A stretch of DNA of 64,000 nucleotides, taken from positions 20,384,074 to 20,448,073 of the forward strand of contig NW_020312966.1 of the NCBI RefSeq assembly GCF_003265705.1, given 5' to 3'. Within the stretch, counting starts at the first letter, position 1. Each line of letters begins with the position of its first letter. The stretch comes from Callorhinus ursinus (Eukaryota; Chordata; Mammalia; Carnivora; Otariidae). The position numbers and the translations under genes were made by a program. Of the stretch, positions 58,395-64,000 are shown piece after piece. The notes beneath the pieces were generated by a model that saw nothing but the letters and a program-made list of their open reading frames with translations, was not told where the DNA came from and searched no databases.

Positions 58395-59771
58395 AAAGAT
58401 CTCAGAAATACTATGTTTGAGTGTGTCCCATTCTGCAAATTATTAAGGCAATCTACTTTTTTTTTTAAATCTTCATATTAAAATTCCTTATCTCTGTTTT
58501 AATCACTTTACATCTTTATCACTGTCTCCTCAGTGGTCTCCTGTTACTATAGTTGGTTTGGTCACACTGAGCATCGTTCTTCCCATTTGTTCCTATTAAT
58601 ATTCACTCCTCTAATTTCTTTCTCTGTGTAATTGAAATGATGTCAGAACTGGTATTTTCATTCTGTTTTTCTTTCAAACTCTGTTCCGATTCTGTTTCTC
58701 TCCCTTTCTCTTCAGTCTGGCCATGAAGGATGATGAAATTCACAGTAGTCACAACATAAATCAGGGCTCCTTGAGCTGCGTGCGTTCCCCATCGTGGGGC
58801 GAGGCACCAGTGGGCAGAGGGGAGCAGACAAAGAAGCAGTTGTGAGTGTGTAATTGTGCTCCTTGCTTCATGGTCCCTCCGTAAGCATGGCATGTTCATT
58901 TGCAGCACAAATTGCTCCCCAAATTTCCCTTTTTACTTTTCACATCTTTATTCCCTGAACATGTTTCCCTCTTCCAACGTCCTTGTTTCCTGTCCTTTCC
59001 TTCCCAAAGACATCATCTCACTTTTAGCCTTTAGCCTGTCAAGTTTCAGTTTGTTTTAGATGGTTATAGTATTGATAACTGCACACAGAAGAGGTAATGA
59101 TTTGCAGTGTATGTTTTTATTCTGTGGTCTGTACATTTAAGGAATTAATTTGAAACAGCAGTCTGTTTGCACAAGGATTCTTTAAAGAGTCGGTTTATAG
59201 GAAATAAAAGTTTCATTCCTCTAGTCCATTAGAAAAAAAAAAAAACTGCTCTGTGGTTGAATTTTCTTCTTTTCATCTTTGGCCAGATATAATGAGGGAC
59301 TTTTATGTTATTTCCTACTTTGTCTTCAATGTACTATATTTTTCAATTAAAAAAAAAAAACAGGCTATTGTTAGTTCTCCTGCTCTTTAATGAATCATTG
59401 GATTGGAAAATAACTCATTATATCATCAGGCAGAGATATGTTCCTTTATTTGCATGTAGATAGTGAAGATGAATAATTTATCAAATGTTATTAGTGCAGG
59501 CTGCATATTACTGAAATCTCAGCAGGATATAATGAAATTTGTCTCATGCTAGTGTGAAGATAGCATGCCTTTGCATAGTCATTATTGAACTTTTGGCATC
59601 TCTCAGAGAACTATTATGTTAGCATGCTAGTCTTGCTCACCTCTTCATTAACTGGACTTTTGATTGAAGAGTTGAACTTATCTTGAAGATCTGTGAAATC
59701 TCGTGTGCCAAATGCTTGCTTGACTCTAGCTATGTTTCTACAGCAGAGCAAGTATTTTCAGAACGAATGAA
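58395..59771. other. Single-copy intronic DNA; candidate conserved block 59360-59720
   Basis: No repeat or exon recognised. Two A-runs (59233 and 59349) precede an A+T-rich block with octamer-like and homeodomain-like words, described in the findings. Confidence 0.45.
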
Positions 59772-59787
59772 GGACTTAATGTTTCTT

Positions 59788-59968
59788 TTTTTTAAATTTT
59801 ATTTATTTATTTGACAGAGAGAGAGGGAAAGCAGGCAGGGGGAGTGGGAGAGGGAGAAGCGGGCCTCCTGCAGAGTGGGGAGCCCGACGCGGAGCTCGAT
59901 CCCAGGACCCTGGGATCATGACCTGAGCCGAAGGCAGACACTTAACAACTGAGCCACCCAGGCGCCCC
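59788..59968 (-). mobile_element. SINEC (antisense) with 16-bp TSD
   Basis: Perfect duplications ggacttaatgtttctt at 59772-59787 and 59969-59984. Confidence 0.97.
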
Positions 59969-59984
59969 GGACTTAATGTTTCTT

Positions 59985-60779
59985 ATTAGAGTGATTAGTG
60001 CAAAAATGCTATGACTGATGGTTTTATTACTTCTGGTCATGAAAAGCTGTCTGTATGAGAGAGACATGGAAGCAATATATCTTTCTGAAACAAAGGTTGA
60101 TGAAACATGTATATAATTGTCTTAGAATCTTATGCTTGTACTAATTATTTGAAGTTATTTTAAATAATTGCTTTGAAAAAGTTGGCTTTGATTTGCTTAT
60201 GGCATGAGTGTGTGAGGAGGTCAACAGATCTCCTCACGGGCAGCAGTAAAGCTGGACACTCAAAAACAAGCAGCTCAGTTGATTTGAAGAACTGTCCATT
60301 AAAGTGGAGATTTTGATGGCAAGTGACAGGAAGGGTCTGTGGCTTTACCTGCTTGAAATTGTGGGACTGTTGGGCATGAAGAGTGGACAGGCAGACTAGC
60401 CAGGGATTGAACAGGGACTTCCTGAAGGTGAGGCAGTGACAGGAGGCTTGCTAAGTCTCCATAGACCTTTAGTTGACTGGAGGTTGTGCACACGCACAGC
60501 AGAGTCTGGAGTGGGCCCAAGCCACCCACACTCACCTGCCTGATGGAGCCTGCACGCACATCTTGGGAAGGTGGGGCAGATTCGAAAATGGCCCTAACTC
60601 CAAGTGACCTCACTGGCTCATACACAGTTCCATCAGCAGATAGAAATCTTATTGGCCTGTGGTGTTTGAACAAGTGTGTGACCAGTCTTTCCTCAATAAA
60701 AAACTGTGCAGATACAGAGTTGATCTCTAGGAAGTCATGCTTGCTGGTGGGGGGTGGGGATGGAGAACTGAGAAGGGAC
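59985..60779. other. Unassigned intronic DNA
   Basis: A 160-codon minus-strand frame (60781-60299) covers most of it. It has a start codon but no recognisable domain and no splice or poly-A context. It may be old L1 5' DNA or chance. Not called as a gene. Confidence 0.4.
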
Positions 60780-62238
60780 ATCGACTACCTTTCATTGTAG
60801 AGAGACAGACTTCATAGATTTAGTCCAGGTAAGCTAGTAAAGAAAAACAACAACAGCCTTTGGTGGGGGCAATCTGAATTGAGAGTTGCTACAATATATT
60901 ATCTCCACTGTTCTGTATTGAACAAACTATGATACATGCAAAGAAATCCAAGTATACCCATATGCAGGAAGAAAAACAAACGAGCCAGTATAGATTGTCT
61001 TTGACCAAAAATGTTGGAGTTAGCAAAGTACTAACTATAACCAAGTACTAACTAAAACCATGTTAAAGCCTTTAAGGAAAGGATGATGGCAGTGACTTGA
61101 ATACAGAATCACAAAAAGATAGAAATGATAAAAAAAGAACCAAGGGGAAATCTATAGTTGAAAAGTACAGTAACTGAAATGAAATGTTCATTCAAGGGGC
61201 TCAGTTGCAGGTTTGAGATGGCAGAAGAAAATAAAATCAGTAAATTTGAGGACAGATCAATATAAATGATCCACTCTGAATAATAAGAAAAATCAGCAGG
61301 TACTCAGAGACCTGTGGGACAGCATCTAGCCCACCAACAAGTGTGTCATGGAGCCACAGAAGAAGATGCAGAAAAAGTGCTCCCCCTCAGTTTTTTTTTT
61401 TTTTTTTGTAAGTACTGTGTGAAGACTTCCCAAACTTGGTTAAAAAAACAAAACAGAACAACTTTATGGAGCCAAAAAGCTACATGAACCTCATGCAGGA
61501 AAATCACAGAGATCCACACTTATGAGAAAATCTGGAAAGCATAAGAGGGAAGTGACACATTATATACAAGGGGAACAACATGAAGATCCATAATTGATTT
61601 CTCATCAGAAGCAACAGAGTCAAAGGTGGTGACCTTTGACAGTTGACCCTTGAACGACATGGTTTTTGAACTGTGTGGTCCCCTTCTCCGTGGATTTGTT
61701 TACAATTCAGTGTTGTAAGTATATTTTCCTCTAGCTTGTCTTAACATTTTCTTTAACTTATTTTATTGTAAGAAGTGTGTAATAATACGTATGACATATA
61801 AAATATTTGTTAATCAACTGTGTATGTTATTGGTAAACAGTGTAAGCTATTACTAGGTAAGTTTTTGAGGAGTCCAAAAAGTTATATGTGGATTTTCAAC
61901 TGTATGGGGGTTGGTGCTGCTCACCTCTGCAATGTTCAGGGATCAGCTGTACTCAATGCTCAAAGAAAAAATCTGTCAACTAGTAATTCTGTATCCAGCA
62001 AAGGTATCTTTCAGAAATTAAACAAAATGAAGACTCTCTCAAATAAGCAAAGAATCTGTTGCTAGCAGATTTCCTTTACAAGAAATAGTAAAGAAAGCTC
62101 TTCAGGCAGAAAGGAAGTAGTATCAAATGATAAGTTGAATTCTCAGGAGGGAAGGAGTGTTAGAAATGGTTAAATATGCAGGTAAATATAAAGTCCTCTG
62201 TAAATGTGTGTTTTTCCTCTTTTTAAAAACTGTAGCTC
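60780..62238 (+). mobile_element. Old L1M/HAL1-like element (sense)
   Basis: 'gatccataattgatttctca', 'cagaagcaacagagtcaaag', then after the nested DNA transposon 'aattctgtatccagcaaagg' and 'aaagctcttcaggcagaaag'. This is ORF1-region text of old L1/HAL1 elements. Highly diverged. Confidence 0.65.
61640..61949. mobile_element. Tigger-like non-autonomous DNA transposon nested in L1
   Basis: Inverted ends cagttgacccttgaac (61640) and gttcagggatcagctg (ending 61949) differ at a few positions. Typical interior 'ttattttattgtaagaagtg'. L1 text is interrupted exactly at its edges. Confidence 0.8.
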
Positions 62239-62239
62239 T

Positions 62240-62418
62240 GGGGCACCTGGGTGGTTCAGTCAGTTAAACGTCTGACTCTTGGTTTTGGCTCAGGTCATGA
62301 TCTCAGGGTCATGAGGTTGAACCCTGTGTTGGTTTCTGTGCTGGATGTGGAGCCTGCTTAAGACTCTCTCTCTCCCTCCACCTCCTCCCCCCCCAAACAA
62401 CAACAGCAACAACAAAAA
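62240..62418 (+). mobile_element. Older SINEC (sense)
   Basis: 'gggcacctgggtggttcagt', 'gactcttggttttggctcag', 'ggagcctgcttaagactctc', with an (aac)n tail. Confidence 0.9.
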
Positions 62419-62639
62419 TTATACAGTTGTACAGAACAGTAATTATGGCACTATGTTTTTGGGGTTTATGCAGCTGTCTGTTAATATGTGTGACAACAAT
62501 AGCACAAAGAGGGAGGTGGGAAAAGAAATGGCACTTGGACGGTTGAATAGCCATGTGCAAAAAGTGAACTTAGACCCTTATACACAAAAAGTAACAAAGT
62601 GGATTCTAGATCTAAAGATAAGACCTAAAACAGTAAGAC

Positions 62640-64000
62640 TTTGAGAAGAAAATACAGGAGAAATCTCTGTGCCCTTGGGCTAGGCAAAGAGTTCTTAGCT
62701 AGAATAGCAAACGCATGAGCTATAAAAGAAAAAATTGAGAAAGTGCACTTCATTAAATTGAAAAACATTTACTTTTAAAAAGATACTATCACAAAAGTGA
62801 AACTGTAAGCTGCAGACTGCGAGAAAATATTTACAAATCACATACCTGAAGAAGGTTTTGTAAGCAGAATAAAGGGTTCTTATAACTCTATAAGGCAGTT
62901 ACTCCAGTTAAAATACTGGCACACTCCTGGAGTAGACATTTTTATTAGTGAGGGTTCTCCAAAGAAACAGCCAACAGAGTGTGTGTGGGGGGTGTGTGGG
63001 GGGGTGTGGGTGTGTGTGTGTGTTGAAAAGAAATTTATGATAAGGAATTGGTTCACACCATTATAGAGACATTATGGAGATTGAGAATTCCCAAGACTGC
63101 AGTCTGCAAGCTAAAGATCCAAGGGAGCTGATGTGTAGGTCCAGTCCAAGTCCAAAGACCCGAGAATCACTGGAGCTGATGGTGTACGTTTTAGTCTGCA
63201 ACTGGGCAGAAACAAGACCCAGGAAGAGCGTGTATCCCAGTCAGAATCTGCAGGCTGGAAAAGAGCAGTGACCCAGCTCCACAGTCAGACAGGAGTTGTT
63301 TCCTCTTAGCTTCTTCCTTCTCCTTAGGTCTTTGATTGATTGGATAAAACCCACTAGTGTTAATCAGTCTCCTGATTCAGATGTCTTATCCAGAAACACC
63401 ATGGCAGAAACACCCAAGATAATGTTTGGTTAAATGTCTGGGCACCCTGTGCCTTAGTTAAGTTGACACATAAAAATTAACCAGCACAACATTTTACCAA
63501 ACAAGACATGCAGTTGGCTAATAAACACATGGAAAGATGCTCAACATCATTAGTCATTATGGAAATGCATGTTCACTCAAACCACAATAATATATTACTT
63601 CTCACTAGAATGGCTGTTGTCGAAAAAGTTACAACATGAGGTCTTCATTGACAATATGGGGAAACTCAACCGTCATACGTTGCTGGTGGGATATAAAATG
63701 GTACCACCACTTTGGAAAACAGTTGTTTCTTATAAAGTTAAATATAAATTGACCCTATGACCCAGCAATTCCATTCCTAGGAGTCTTTCCAAGAGAAATA
63801 AAAACATATGTCCACATGAAGACTTGTATGTGAATATTTATAGAAGCAAGCATTATTCTAATAGGTATTAATTGGAAACAATCCAAACATGCATCAGCTG
63901 GTCAACAGACGAACAAAATGTGATATATTTTGGAATGGGAGCAAGGGGGGAGTATAAATAAGCTTGAGGGAATTGTTAGAGTGATGGAAATGTTCTAAAA
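62640..64000 (+). mobile_element. Old L1 ORF2 3' portion (sense), interrupted and running off the window
   Basis: L1 ORF2 C-terminal text at 62640-62943 ('gaaaaacatttacttttaaa') resumes at 63488 ('ggctaataaacacatggaaa', 'gctggtgggatataaaatgg') and continues to the window end. Confidence 0.8.
62944..63487. repeat. Interspersed repeat (~545 bp) nested in L1, family not named
   Basis: 'gtgagggttctccaaagaaa', 'ggaattggttcacaccatta', 'ctgcagtctgcaagctaaag', 'tgggcaccctgtgccttagt' form a well-known mammalian repeat that I cannot name with certainty. It splits L1 text cleanly and may be flanked by acatttt. A G-rich (TG)n patch at 62980-63022 lies inside it. Confidence 0.6.

Larger units (their letters stand above)
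34269..64000 (+). other. CDKAL1: CDKAL1 intron downstream (partial)
   Basis: Phase-1 intron opening with gtaatt and continuing beyond the right edge. I looked for the next coding segment (the linker before the radical-SAM core) and did not see it. The intron is therefore at least 29.7 kb, which fits this very large gene. Confidence 0.82.

Noticed and set aside
60299..60781. 160-codon minus-strand open frame
   Set aside because: Longest start-to-stop frame after the L1 5'UTR frames, but no recognised domain, no splice or polyadenylation context, and it abuts old L1 DNA. Not enough to call a gene.
34269..64000. Search for the next CDKAL1 exon
   Set aside because: No segment encoding the expected continuation before the radical-SAM core was seen; it is presumed to lie beyond the window, though a short exon could be missed by eye.

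Overview
This window is ordinary intronic DNA of a carnivoran mammal. It carries two internal exons of one gene, CDKAL1, on the + strand (16946-17042 and 34220-34268). They were recognised from the encoded residues, matching splice phases and good splice signals. Everything else lies in three introns: one entering from the left (1-16945), one complete (17043-34219, about 17.2 kb) and one running off the right edge (34269-64000). CDKAL1 encodes the tRNA methylthiotransferase that makes ms2t6A at position 37 of tRNA-Lys(UUU). The first exon carries the third cysteine of the N-terminal (UPF0004) iron-sulfur cluster motif.

Organism: at least 20 tRNA-derived SINEC (Can-SINE) copies with (TAAA)n/poly-A tails and clear target-site duplications place it in Carnivora. 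The commonest body ('ctgccttcggctcaggtc...ccctgctcagcgggga') looks like the arctoid type (bear, panda, seal or mustelid) and unlike the typical dog SINEC_Cf or felid type. That lineage call is an inference from remembered subfamilies.

Layout. 1-2743: 5' half of a fairly young antisense L1 with a CpG-rich 5'UTR and a broken ORF1. 2.7-16.9 kb: intron with eight SINEC copies of 0.18-0.23 kb, MIR, L2, a hAT remnant holding an (AC)20 microsatellite, and an L1 tail with an inverted 5' part. 16.9-17.0 kb: exon. 17-34 kb: a 15-bp minisatellite, an S100A11 processed pseudogene, several old L1 tails, MLT1 LTR pieces, and a nested stack (29.7-32.1 kb) in which an old L1 is interrupted by a Tigger-like element and SINEs. 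34.2 kb: 49-nt exon, followed 33 nt later by a Tigger-like element. 34-43 kb: SINEs, MIR, an L1 tail, an RPS3A processed pseudogene, an old ERV-L-like LTR, then about 2 kb of single-copy DNA. 43-50.7 kb: a near full-length but decayed antisense L1 with a deletion in ORF2 and an unidentified retrocopied RNA inside it, next to the 5' region of an older L1. 50.7-60 kb: mostly single-copy DNA with three SINEs and some candidate regulatory blocks. 60-64 kb: old sense-strand L1/HAL1-like DNA with nested DNA transposons and SINEs.

I found no structural RNA gene, CRISPR array, prokaryotic feature or intact independent protein-coding gene. Long open frames outside the two exons fall in L1, the L1 5'UTR, pseudogenes or SINEs, or lack any family resemblance. 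No new biological system is evident. The observations most worth following are the retrocopies, the DNA transposon beside the short exon's donor site, the L1 antisense-promoter possibility, and the candidate non-coding regulatory blocks in an intron set linked in humans to type 2 diabetes and to SOX4 regulation.
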